Shown: one piece after another, positions 1 to 6,645 of the stretch
Numbering within the stretch: the stretch's first letter is position 1
Layout of the letters: each line of letters starts with the position of its first letter
NCBI GenBank assembly: GCA_015520865.1
Contig: WAPE01000014.1
Span: 1 to 7,565 of the forward strand
Source: Candidatus Iainarchaeum sp.
GTDB taxonomy: Archaea; Iainarchaeota; Iainarchaeia; JAADDC01
DNA: 7,565 nucleotides
Direction: 5' to 3'
The notes under the pieces: model-generated
The model's input: only the letters and a program-made list of their open reading frames with translations
Database searches by the model: none
Told to the model about the DNA's origin: nothing
Program-made: the position numbers and the translations under genes

Positions 1-311
1 CACTAAAACCCTGGATAGCTCCCGTCCAGGTAGCAGTATTCCCACTTGTTTCAAAGGATGAACTCCCGGAGATCGCTCGACAGATCGTGGATCTTCTCCG
101 TAGCGTCTTCATCGTGGAGTACGACGAGAAGGGAAGCATAGGAAAGCGATACCGACGCTACGACGAGATAGGAACCCCCTTCGCCGTAACGATCGACTAC
201 GATACGAAGAAGGACCTAACGGTGACCGTTAGGGAACGGGATTCCATGTCTCAGGAGAGGGTTCCCATCGAAGGGCTCGTAGAATACCTCCTGGAGAGGA
301 TGATATGGTAG
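1..311 (+). CDS. glyS: Glycyl-tRNA synthetase, C-terminal end (5' partial)
   Basis: The open frame enters at the left edge (first full codon at 3) and gives 102 residues before a TAG stop. It matches the C-terminal anticodon-binding domain of the archaeal/eukaryotic type class II glycyl-tRNA synthetase. The domain opens with IAPVQVAVFPLV and continues with the hallmark IGKRYRRYDEIGTPFAVTIDYDT (visible residues about 46-68, split here as IGKRYRRYDEIG and TPFAVTIDYDT). It ends with TVTVRERDSMSQERVPIEGL. This enzyme charges tRNA-Gly in the cytoplasm; the domain reads the anticodon. The catalytic core and start lie outside the window. The GTG at 87 is internal to the domain and is not a start. 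The stop overlaps the UDG start, so the two genes are probably co-transcribed and translationally coupled. No frameshift or unusual residue is visible. Confidence 0.93.
   Translation, partial: LKPWIAPVQVAVFPLVSKDELPEIARQIVDLLRSVFIVEYDEKGSIGKRYRRYDEIGTPFAVTIDYDTKKDLTVTVRERDSMSQERVPIEGLVEYLLERMIW
293..299 (+). promoter_or_regulatory. Shine-Dalgarno for udg
   Basis: GGAGAGG lies five bases before the udg ATG at 305, inside the last codons of glyS. It supports this start and a leadered, coupled mode of translation for udg. This contrasts with the TATA-proximal starts elsewhere in the window. Confidence 0.6.
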
Positions 312-889
312 ATTGGGGCGCCCTGAAGGAGATCGAGGAAAAGATACGTTCCTGCACGAAGTGTCCACTGTATAAGACTCGAACGAACCCAGTTCCTGGA
401 GAAGGGGGCTTCGAGAAGGAGATCCTCATCGTTGGAGAAGCCCCGGGCAAGAATGAAGACCTCCAAGGAAGACCCTTCGTGGGGAGGGCTGGAAAGCTCC
501 TCGACGACCTTCTTTCTTCTATCGGCCTCAGTAGAAAGGACGTTTTCATTACCAACGTCCTCAAGTGCAGGCCCCCCAACAACCGAGACCCGACGGAAGA
601 AGAGATCTCTGCTTGCTCGCCCTACCTGGAGGCCCAGATCGGGGCCCTTCAGCCCAAGCTCATCGTTACCCTGGGGCGTTTCGCCTGGGCCTGGATGTGC
701 GAGCACTTCGGCATTCGATACAGGAAGCTTACTGAGGCCCACGGAAAACTCTACACCTCCTCTACCCTCTTCGGTAGCTACCGTATCTTCCCCACCTTTC
801 ATCCTGCTGCCGCCCTTCGAAGGAAGGAGATCCTGGACCTTCTGAGGGAAGATTTCCAAACCCTTAAGGCCGTTCTAGAAGGTCTTTGA
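305..889 (+). CDS. udg: Family-4 uracil-DNA glycosylase (Fe-S, archaeal UDGa type)
   Basis: This 194-aa protein should remove uracil from DNA to start base excision repair of deaminated cytosine. Motif I is GEAPGKNED (residues 44-52), with the Glu-Ala-Pro-Gly form typical of family 4, and is followed by GRPFVGRAG. The conserved N84-V-L-K-C-R-P-P stretch follows. Motif II-like HPAAALR has its His at 166. Four cysteines at 17, 20, 88 and 104 have the spacing of the family's [4Fe-4S] ligands. Length is normal for family 4 (about 190-220). The ATG overlaps the glyS stop by 7 bp and has GGAGAGG at 293-299, five bases upstream, so translation is probably coupled to glyS. The 3' end overlaps the convergent DUF72 gene by 26 bp. 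Archaeal family-B polymerases are known to stall at template uracil, so a UDG near polB is functionally sensible, but a link is inference. Confidence 0.95.
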   Translation: MVDWGALKEIEEKIRSCTKCPLYKTRTNPVPGEGGFEKEILIVGEAPGKNEDLQGRPFVGRAGKLLDDLLSSIGLSRKDVFITNVLKCRPPNNRDPTEEEISACSPYLEAQIGALQPKLIVTLGRFAWAWMCEHFGIRYRKLTEAHGKLYTSSTLFGSYRIFPTFHPAAALRRKEILDLLREDFQTLKAVLEGL

Positions 890-1631
890 ACCTCATCGCG
901 TCGTCACACATCCAAACGTTGTTGAAAACAACGTAGATCTCTCCCTCGAGCTTCTCTACGTATCCCTTCAGCCATTTCAGGTCTCTATCTGTGTATTTAT
1001 AGCTATACATCCTCTCACCGGGAGGGCTCCCGTGGAGCCTGAAGTAATAGGGATTTCCGCTTAGAGGGTTTCTATCGAAGGGATCAACTACGTGGACAAC
1101 GTCGGCCCTGTCCAACAACTTCATTATCTCCTCGTCCTTCCAGCCCCTGAGCTCGAAGCCGTAGGTAAAGCCCTTTGGAAGCGTTTCAAGGAGATCCAGG
1201 ATCAGTTTCAGCCTTTCTTCGCTGAACGTAAAGCTCTTTGCCGTTTGGAAGAGTATGAAGAACGTCCTAAGGGCCTTTGCAACCTCTAGCATCCTTTCTA
1301 CGTCCTCAGCGATCCCTTTGAACTTCTTTTCGTGTGTTATCGACCTTGGCACCTTCATGGAGAAGAGGAAAGATTCGCCAACCTCCTCTCTCCATCTCCT
1401 GGCTGTTTCTACCCTTGGCAACCGATAGAAGGTAGAGTTGATCTCAACAAAGTTAAATACACTTGAATAAGCTTGCAGCACTGATCTGAACCGCTCCTTC
1501 CAGTCTTCTCCGTACAGGAGCTTTGGCCGAAAGGAGCTCCACCCGGCACAGCCTACAACAATCCTATTGCTCTCTCCCGGGATGCTATCACCTCCGCCAC
1601 CACGTTCCATGTGTTCAGGGGTTCGTTCCAA
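864..1631 (-). CDS. DUF72 (YecE-like) family protein
   Basis: The 255-aa product matches the DUF72 family, which is predicted to fold as a TIM barrel; its biochemical role is not established. Visible family landmarks are VVGCAGW (25-31), VEINSTFYRLP (62-72), FSMKVPRSITHEKKF (90-104), LFQTAKSF (127-134), the YGFELRGW strand (157-164), YYFRLHG (195-201) and the C-terminal VVFNNVWMCDDAMRFKDLL (234-252). The start is uncertain. The longest frame begins with TTG at 1631, preceded by GAGGG at a 7-base spacing; an ATG follows at 1610. Homologues usually begin only a few residues before the VGCxGW strand, so 15-20 N-terminal residues (RGGGGDSIPGESNR region) may be extra. The gene starts inside the 3' end of nep1 (79-bp overlap from the TTG), which suggests co-transcription. 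Its 3' end overlaps udg tail to tail by 26 bp. Confidence 0.88.
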   Translation of the reverse strand: MERTPEHMERGGGGDSIPGESNRIVVGCAGWSSFRPKLLYGEDWKERFRSVLQAYSSVFNFVEINSTFYRLPRVETARRWREEVGESFLFSMKVPRSITHEKKFKGIAEDVERMLEVAKALRTFFILFQTAKSFTFSEERLKLILDLLETLPKGFTYGFELRGWKDEEIMKLLDRADVVHVVDPFDRNPLSGNPYYFRLHGSPPGERMYSYKYTDRDLKWLKGYVEKLEGEIYVVFNNVWMCDDAMRFKDLLERP

Positions 1632-2200
1632 ATGGAAACCCTCTTATCCGTAGGGTAGTTTTTCAAGAAGGGGCCCTCCGGAAAGGCCCCAACAAGCAAA
1701 ACAACTTTTTCTTCTTCTATCCAGCTCAGATCCCTTTCTCCACCTTCGTCTAGGAGCACTATTCTATAACCTTCCCCTTTCCACTGGGACAGAAGGTCTT
1801 CTATCTTTACTTTTAGTGGATGGACCCGTGGTGTGTCGATACCTCGGAGAACCCGGCTCATGATTCCTATGAAGCGGGAATAGCTCCTGGGTAATCTCGT
1901 TCCTTTTTCTACGTAGAACACCTTGTCTTCTATCGTGTGAACGTAGACGTCGAGGAGTCCCTTCTTTGCGAGGGGCGATTCGAGGGCACAGAGAAGAGAA
2001 TAGTGAACGATGTCGGGTCTCCCCCACTTCCCGGGGTACTCCCATTCCTTCATGAACTGGAAGTGGTAGTTAATATCGAGGATTGCCTCGTGGGGCTTTC
2101 TGTTAAACCGTTTGCACCAATTTCGAACTGTTGGATGGTTTCTATACCTCTTCGGAACGAGGCTGAGGGCCGCCTCCACGAGGAAGAGCTTCATCTCCAC
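1553..2200 (-). CDS. nep1: Ribosome biogenesis methyltransferase Nep1/Emg1 (SPOUT family)
   Basis: This 215-aa protein matches archaeal Nep1, the SPOUT-class (trefoil-knot) enzyme. It uses S-adenosylmethionine to N1-methylate a pseudouridine in 16S rRNA and takes part in small-subunit assembly. Family blocks seen are LFLVEAALSLVP (5-16), the HPTVRNW helix, GRPDIVHYSLLCAL (60-73), GLLDVYVHTIEDKVFYV (81-97), RLPRSYSRFIGIM (102-114), LVGAFPEGPF (169-178) and the C-terminal VSIWNEPLNTWNVVAEVIAS (188-207), which forms part of the cofactor pocket in the family. The start is GTG at 2200 or ATG at 2194; GTG is preferred because a TATA-like element is centred about 26 bp upstream. The last roughly 9 residues (RERAIGLL end) run past the usual family end and overlap the DUF72 gene. 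Transcription diverges from the DHH gene. Confidence 0.93.
   Translation of the reverse strand: MEMKLFLVEAALSLVPKRYRNHPTVRNWCKRFNRKPHEAILDINYHFQFMKEWEYPGKWGRPDIVHYSLLCALESPLAKKGLLDVYVHTIEDKVFYVEKGTRLPRSYSRFIGIMSRVLRGIDTPRVHPLKVKIEDLLSQWKGEGYRIVLLDEGGERDLSWIEEEKVVLLVGAFPEGPFLKNYPTDKRVSIWNEPLNTWNVVAEVIASRERAIGLL
1639..1643 (-). promoter_or_regulatory. Possible Shine-Dalgarno for the DUF72 gene TTG start
   Basis: GAGGG on the minus strand sits seven bases before the TTG at 1631-1629. It lies within nep1 codons, so it may be coincidental, but it is the best-placed ribosome site for any canonical start of this gene. Confidence 0.35.
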
Positions 2201-2201
2201 G

Positions 2202-2207
2202 TATAAA
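2202..2207 (+). promoter_or_regulatory. TATA box for the DHH phosphoesterase gene
   Basis: TATAAA lies with its centre about 27 bp before the GTG at 2232, which is the standard archaeal TATA-to-start-site distance. This predicts transcription beginning at or next to the start codon (leaderless). The stretch between is pyrimidine-rich with no Shine-Dalgarno, which agrees. The box abuts the nep1 start codon on the other strand. Confidence 0.6.
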
Positions 2208-2223
2208 TTACCTTCCCACCTTC

Positions 2224-2229
2224 TTTATA
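2224..2229 (-). promoter_or_regulatory. TATA box for nep1
   Basis: On the minus strand TATAAA (within AATATAAAG) is centred about 26 bp before the nep1 GTG at 2200. It overlaps the last bases before the DHH gene start. Together with the plus-strand box it makes a face-to-face divergent promoter filling a 31-bp gap. A purine-rich AAGGT before the nep1 start could be a weak ribosome site instead, so a leaderless message is likely but not certain. Confidence 0.55.
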
Positions 2230-2231
2230 TT

Positions 2232-3260
2232 GTGGATGTGGGGAGGCTTATAGAAGAGGGGAAGCGGTTCCTTTCGAAACTGCCCCGCAGTGGCAGGATC
2301 CTTCTCTTGGCCGACGACGACGCCGATGGGATTATGTCGGCCCATCTTTTTGCGCGATACTACCACAAGAGGAGCCCGTACACTTCCATACTCATCTCCA
2401 TCGTTCGTCGGGAGGAGGTCCCAAGCGAGATACTTGAGCACCCCGGATACATTCCTATTCTCCTTGATATCTCCCCTGATCGGCCCATTCTGGACCTCGC
2501 CAATTCCTCCGCATTGAAGATCTTCGTCGTAGACCACCATCCCGTCAACGAAACCTCCCCTCGGATCATCCAGTTCAATCCCCATCTCTACCACGTTCCC
2601 CACGCCTCCCGTTACAACACCGGATTCCTTGTTTTCCTCCTCTTTCGCGACGACATCATTAAGCATGGAGATCTCTGGAAGGTGGCCGTTTCATCCTTCG
2701 GCGACTCCTCCTATGACTACCTAAAGTCCTTCTTCTTTGGCCTCGACCGCCATGCCATCGAAGTGGCTTCCCACATCGTTGGAAGCGTCGGCCAAGAGAA
2801 GCTAGGGCTCCTCTTTTCAGCCCTTGAGGAAGCTCGCTCTGTAGAAGAGTTTATAGCGGTAGATGAGCTTATTTCCCTGAAGAAGGAGTTTGAGAAGACC
2901 CTTTTGAACCTTGTTTCGCACGTAGAAGACTACTGTCACTTCTGCGAAGGAAGAATTCGCGTGATACTCCTCCCAGAGGAGCTAGCCCGATTTAAATCCG
3001 CCGTTGCGACCGTCTATTCCAAAAGGAATCCGGATCTTCTTGTTGCGGTAGGTGTAAAGGAAGGACCTTGGTACAACTTCTCCCTGAGGATGCAACGGGC
3101 TTCGGAGAACGGTATCCACCTTGGAGAGTTTGCTTCTAAGCTTTCTACCCTTTGGGGAACCCGTGGCGGCGGTCATGCACCTGCCTCAGGGATCAAGGTG
3201 CCCGTCGAGCGGCTCGACGAGTTCGTCTCCGAACTGAAGGACCTTCTAGGTTCTCAATAG
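2232..3260 (+). CDS. DHH/DHHA1 family (RecJ-like) phosphoesterase
   Basis: The 342-aa protein has both halves of a DHH-DHHA1 phosphoesterase. Numbered from GTG 2232, motif I is LADDDADG (Asp 28, 29, 30 and 32), motif II is LLDIS (Asp 79), motif III is the name-giving DHH at 101-103, and motif IV is FGD (Asp 158). These supply the acidic/His ligands of the two-metal centre. The C-terminal DHHA1 domain carries RGGGHAPASG (311-320), the substrate-binding Gly/His loop. The family includes RecJ/GAN-type 5'-3' single-strand exonucleases, nanoRNases and cyclic-dinucleotide phosphodiesterases; sequence alone does not separate these. A CHFC pair (235-238) may bind metal or be incidental. The frame stays open back to an ATG at 2112, but that 40-residue extension lies antisense to nep1 and lacks family similarity. 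GTG at 2232 (or 2238) fits the family start and the TATA position. The 3' end overlaps the convergent membrane gene by 68 bp. Confidence 0.9.
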   Translation: MDVGRLIEEGKRFLSKLPRSGRILLLADDDADGIMSAHLFARYYHKRSPYTSILISIVRREEVPSEILEHPGYIPILLDISPDRPILDLANSSALKIFVVDHHPVNETSPRIIQFNPHLYHVPHASRYNTGFLVFLLFRDDIIKHGDLWKVAVSSFGDSSYDYLKSFFFGLDRHAIEVASHIVGSVGQEKLGLLFSALEEARSVEEFIAVDELISLKKEFEKTLLNLVSHVEDYCHFCEGRIRVILLPEELARFKSAVATVYSKRNPDLLVAVGVKEGPWYNFSLRMQRASENGIHLGEFASKLSTLWGTRGGGHAPASGIKVPVERLDEFVSELKDLLGSQ

Positions 3261-3969
3261 TCCTTGTGTAGTAGATCCAGCTGAGCCACGGTCCATAGAC
3301 GATGGCTAAGAAGGTTGCCAAGACACTGCCGCCGATGATTCCTGCCACGCCGGCTATGACCAAGATGAGAACCAGGATCACGAGGGCTATAACGAAAAGG
3401 GCCCCCGGATGGGATAGGAAGAGGTCAAAGGATTTCTTTATGCTGTCCCAGGCCCTTTCTCCCTTCACGATGTAGTACTTGTAGGCGAAGATGGCCAAGA
3501 GGTAAAGCACTATCACAACGGCATCAATGATCACCGCGAGGACGAGTCCGACGGCTCCCAAGGGCATAAGTGATAGATCCGCCAAGGCAAGGAGGATTAC
3601 GATGAGTAGTCCAAGGACGGCAGCGATGACATCGGCCCCCATTCGCGAAGGCAGGAGTTCTAGCGCCTTGTTGAACGCGCTTTCGAGGTCCTTCTTAGGG
3701 TCAAGGGCCAGAAGAAGCCCAGCGTTCTCTGTGATGTCCGAAACGACCCAGAGAACTATTATCACACCGATGGCCTCTTCTATGAGGGAAATAGGGAGCG
3801 AAGCAAGGTTCAAAGATGCAAGATTGAGCCCTTTTAGTAGAAGAGACGCCAGCGAGAAAACGGCAACGGAAGATACAATAATGATTGGGAGGATCGCGAG
3901 TAAGGAGAAGGCGAGCCAGCGAGATCGATAGATGCTCCAGGCTTCGCGCAACCCTTCCTTGATGTTCAT
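3193..3969 (-). CDS. Predicted six-span membrane protein, function unknown
   Basis: The 258-aa product is strongly hydrophobic. Likely membrane spans are residues about 19-45, 58-77, 112-131, 137-164, 189-212 and 213-235. The N-terminus (MNIKEGLREAWSIYRSRW) is amphipathic and basic, and the C-terminus ends in RRRTRRAARRAP; by the positive-inside rule both ends should be cytoplasmic, consistent with an even number of spans. The segment KYYIVKGERAWDSIKKSFDL (165-183, between spans 4 and 5) resembles the linker seen in a broad group of archaeal and bacterial polytopic proteins of unknown function (DUF4013- or YciC-like), but I cannot assign a family firmly. There is no signal peptide or enzyme motif. 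The ATG lies 22 bp after alaS, with a TATA-like element at the alaS stop. The Arg-rich last 21 residues are encoded in the 68-bp overlap with the DHH gene. Confidence 0.8.
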   Translation of the reverse strand: MNIKEGLREAWSIYRSRWLAFSLLAILPIIIVSSVAVFSLASLLLKGLNLASLNLASLPISLIEEAIGVIIVLWVVSDITENAGLLLALDPKKDLESAFNKALELLPSRMGADVIAAVLGLLIVILLALADLSLMPLGAVGLVLAVIIDAVVIVLYLLAIFAYKYYIVKGERAWDSIKKSFDLFLSHPGALFVIALVILVLILVIAGVAGIIGGSVLATFLAIVYGPWLSWIYYTRTIENLEGPSVRRRTRRAARRAP

Positions 3970-3991
3970 GGAAGAATTACATCTTTCTTCC
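3970..3991. repeat. Perfect inverted repeat filling the alaS-membrane gene gap
   Basis: Arms GGAAGAA (3970-3976) and TTCTTCC (3985-3991) are exact reverse complements around an 8-base centre. The element fills exactly the gap between the alaS stop and the membrane protein start, just downstream of the TATA-like sequence. It could act as an operator, as a small RNA hairpin after alaS, or be chance. There is no following T-run to support an archaeal terminator. Confidence 0.5.
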
Positions 3992-3998
3992 TTATAAT
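3991..3998 (-). promoter_or_regulatory. TATA-like element for the membrane protein gene
   Basis: On the minus strand ATTATAAG overlaps the last codon and stop of alaS. Its centre is about 26 bp before the ATG at 3969. It could give the membrane protein gene its own leaderless promoter inside an apparent operon. It is also explained by the TTA-TAA codons, so support is moderate. Confidence 0.4.
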
Positions 3999-6622
3999 AC
4001 TTGCTGTTTTATCCTTTCGATGATCTCTTCAGGACTCCCTTCCATGTATAAGAACGCCCTTTCTCCCTTTCCACCACCTTTGGCTCCCAGAGCCTTCAAC
4101 TTCTCGGCGATCTCCTGTGCTCTGCTTCCAAAAACCATCACGTTAGGTCTCCCACTTTTTGCCACTACTATGAGGTCCTTCCCGTAGGCTTCGTAGACAA
4201 GGGACGCCAGTTTAGGATCCGATTCATCCATTACAAGTATGCCCTCTCTTATTTGGGATGATAGAACCTTGGCCAGGTCTTTTTTCAGCTTTTCAGAAGT
4301 TTTTTCAACTTCTTTTAACTTCATTATGAACTTCTCCGCGGTTTTTGGTACATCTTCGATGCCCACCCTGAAGAGCTCCGCAGTCTTCCTCAAAGTTTTC
4401 TCCAATTTTTGGACATAACTTACGGCAACATCCCCCGCCTTATATGTTAACCTCTCGATCCCGTCTGCCACACTTTTTCTGCTAACTAGCTTTATCAACC
4501 CTATTTCTCCTGTTTGGGAAACGTGGGTTCCTCCACACGCTTCAACGTCAACACCTTCTATCTCTACGATCCTCAATACCTTTCCAGGGACCGCTCCACC
4601 CTGATAGATGGTTATTCCAAACTTCCTCTCCGCTTCTCCTCTCTCCATCCAGTAGGTCTTTACCTTCCGGTTTTCCATGACGATCTTGTTGGCCTCCCGC
4701 TCGATGGCCTCTAACTCCTCCCTCGTTATCGGTTTGTAGTGGGAGATATCGATGTGGGCTTCATCCTCCGATTTGTGAGCCCCTTCTTGCCAAACGTGTC
4801 TTCCCAAAACCCTTCTAGCAGCTGCAAGAACAATATGGGTCGCCGTGTGGTGCCTCATAAGGCGACTCCTTCTCTCCCAGTCGATAACACCCTTTACCTT
4901 CTCTCCGCTTCGGAACCTTTCAGGTCTTTCGACTCGATGAAGGATCACTCCATCTACCTTTTGAACATCAAGAACCTTTACGCCATTAAGGGTTCCTCTA
5001 TCGGGCTCCTGGCCTCCACCCTCTGGATAGAAGGCCGTTCTATCGAGTACTACCCATTCTCCTTCCACTCCTAGTACCGTCGCTTCAAACTCCTTCAGGT
5101 AGGGATCTTCGTAGTAAAGGGGGACCGTTTTGGGATACCTCGAGACATCCACGTCAACCTTACCTTTCTTCTCTTTCTTCTTCTTTTTGGGCTCCTCTAG
5201 AAGCGAGTAGAATCCTTCAGGGAGCTCTACCTCAATTCCTAGGTTTTCTGCTATTGTTTTTACGTCCTCTGGGGTTACCCCGTAGCTTTCGTAGAGGAGT
5301 TTAAGATCCCCGAGGGTTATCTTCCCCTTTTTGGCTACGATGGCAACCCTCCTCATTCCCCTTTCCTTGCTTCTCTCATACTTTTCCCGTTCAACCCTCA
5401 TAACGTCCGAAGCTAAGTCGACAGCCTCCTTTAGTTCTGGAAATATCCTCGACTGGTCCTTCGCAACCCGTTCAAAGAGCTCCCCGTAGTCTAGGTCCCA
5501 TCCAAACCTGTCTTGGAAGGAGAAGATCCTTCTAGCTAAAACCCTGAGGTTGTAGCCACCTCCGACGTTTGATGGAAAGGCTCCGTCGTGGATCGCGAAG
5601 AGGAGGGTTCTTGCATGGTCTGCTATCGCGAAGGACGCCGCTAAGGGTTCATACACCTTAAAGAATCCCGGATAATTGATTTCCTTTTCGATCTCCTTCT
5701 TTACCTCCTCCGCGTTCTGTACCTCGTCAAAGTTTAGCTTTCCTGCGAGCGAGAAGAACCTCCTTAGAACCTCTTCGGGTATTTCTGCATCGACGAAGCC
5801 TTTTGTATATTCCACCGCTGAAGGTAAAACGATCTCGTAGGGAGTGAACGTCCCGTTCCTTATCCACGCAAACCGGGACAGGCCTATCCCATGATCGATG
5901 ACCTTGATCTCCAACTCTCTGTATCCTCCATTTATCTCCTCGAACTGCATGAAAACAATGTTTCCTAGCTCCAAACCCCTCACGAAGTACTCGATGGAGG
6001 GTCCGAAGTTCCCTCCGCCAGCCCAAACGTCCTCATGGAAGACGATTTCCTCGGGAGGGATCCCTACCTCCTTCGTCATGTAGTTGAAGATCTGCTCAAT
6101 GGCTTCCTCCTTCCAGAGCACCATCCTTTCCTTGTTGAAGGCGTGCTGACCAACCATAACGAAGCTCGTGAAGTGGCGGCCAGAGAAGCCCACGTTTTCG
6201 ATGTCCTTGAAGCGGAGGGATGGCTGAGGGATAAGCAACGGATTAGCTGGTGGATCTACCTCTCCGCGGACGACATAGGGTTGAAAAACAGCGATGGAAG
6301 CAATGGTAAAGTAGAGGTCGTCTCTCCAGCGGGCAACGACGGGATAGCGCGGAACAACCGTGTGGCCGTGCTTCTCGTAGAACCTAACCATCTCAAACCA
6401 CGTATCCTCGTAGGACTTAGGCTTTCCGGCCGGATTTCCAATGAACTGATACCCCGTGTGTTCTGGCTCGCCGCAGTGAGTTCTCTCCTCGTCGAGGGTC
6501 CAGAAGTAGGTTCCACAGGGACAACGCTTTCTTACGAAGCCCTCCCTCTCGAAGAAGTCGAGCTTGTAGTGCTTTTCCCACTCCTTTGCGAACTTCTCCC
6601 TGAGGACTTTCTTGTCCACCAC
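3992..6622 (-). CDS. alaS: Alanyl-tRNA synthetase, archaeal type
   Basis: This full-length 876-aa class II enzyme attaches alanine to tRNA-Ala and clears mischarged Ser/Gly. The archaeal N-terminal extension carries a Cys cluster (C34, C36, C50) ahead of the catalytic core. The core includes the VVPRYPVVARWRDDLYFTIA region (89-108), LRFKDIENVGFSGRHFTSF (136-154) and IEYFVRGLELGNIVFMQF (210-227). A Lys-rich linker (479-488, KKKKKEKKGK) leads into the editing half. That half has GGGQEPDRG (535-543), the zinc motif HHTATH (H591, H592, H596) and CGGTH (C696, H700). The C-terminal domain (about 740-876) is a coiled coil followed by a Gly-rich LGAKGGGKGERA segment. Length is slightly below the roughly 900 of other archaeal enzymes. 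The start is GTG at 6622 (a second GTG follows directly). It lies 23 bp after the polB-type gene and has a TATA-like sequence at the right distance. Confidence 0.97.
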   Translation of the reverse strand: MVDKKVLREKFAKEWEKHYKLDFFEREGFVRKRCPCGTYFWTLDEERTHCGEPEHTGYQFIGNPAGKPKSYEDTWFEMVRFYEKHGHTVVPRYPVVARWRDDLYFTIASIAVFQPYVVRGEVDPPANPLLIPQPSLRFKDIENVGFSGRHFTSFVMVGQHAFNKERMVLWKEEAIEQIFNYMTKEVGIPPEEIVFHEDVWAGGGNFGPSIEYFVRGLELGNIVFMQFEEINGGYRELEIKVIDHGIGLSRFAWIRNGTFTPYEIVLPSAVEYTKGFVDAEIPEEVLRRFFSLAGKLNFDEVQNAEEVKKEIEKEINYPGFFKVYEPLAASFAIADHARTLLFAIHDGAFPSNVGGGYNLRVLARRIFSFQDRFGWDLDYGELFERVAKDQSRIFPELKEAVDLASDVMRVEREKYERSKERGMRRVAIVAKKGKITLGDLKLLYESYGVTPEDVKTIAENLGIEVELPEGFYSLLEEPKKKKKEKKGKVDVDVSRYPKTVPLYYEDPYLKEFEATVLGVEGEWVVLDRTAFYPEGGGQEPDRGTLNGVKVLDVQKVDGVILHRVERPERFRSGEKVKGVIDWERRSRLMRHHTATHIVLAAARRVLGRHVWQEGAHKSEDEAHIDISHYKPITREELEAIEREANKIVMENRKVKTYWMERGEAERKFGITIYQGGAVPGKVLRIVEIEGVDVEACGGTHVSQTGEIGLIKLVSRKSVADGIERLTYKAGDVAVSYVQKLEKTLRKTAELFRVGIEDVPKTAEKFIMKLKEVEKTSEKLKKDLAKVLSSQIREGILVMDESDPKLASLVYEAYGKDLIVVAKSGRPNVMVFGSRAQEIAEKLKALGAKGGGKGERAFLYMEGSPEEIIERIKQQVL

Positions 6623-6645
6623 GAGAAGAATTAGCCCACCTATCC

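Noticed and set aside
251..859. 202-codon open frame on the minus strand
   Set aside because: It lies fully antisense to udg, which has all family motifs. The translation has no recognisable domain and is a shadow of the GC-biased codon pattern.
2112..2231. 40-residue N-terminal extension of the DHH protein from ATG 2112
   Set aside because: It lies antisense to the start of nep1, has no family similarity, and would place the start upstream of the TATA box that fits GTG 2232.
2208..2666. 152-codon minus-strand open frame opposite the DHH gene
   Set aside because: It is antisense to the motif I-III region of a clear DHH protein; the translation is low in recognisable structure.
3527..3931. 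134-codon plus-strand open frame opposite the membrane protein
   Set aside because: It is Ser/Arg/Thr-rich, which is the expected antisense of Ala/Leu/Ile-rich membrane spans. No start signals support it.
5155..5190. Pyrimidine-rich run (CTTTCTTCTCTTTCTTC...) resembling an archaeal T-rich terminator
   Set aside because: It is the antisense of the Lys-rich linker codons of alaS, inside the gene, so it needs no regulatory explanation.
6035..6634. 199-codon open frame on the plus strand
   Set aside because: It is antisense to the highly conserved N-terminal catalytic region of alaS, with no recognisable motifs or promoter.
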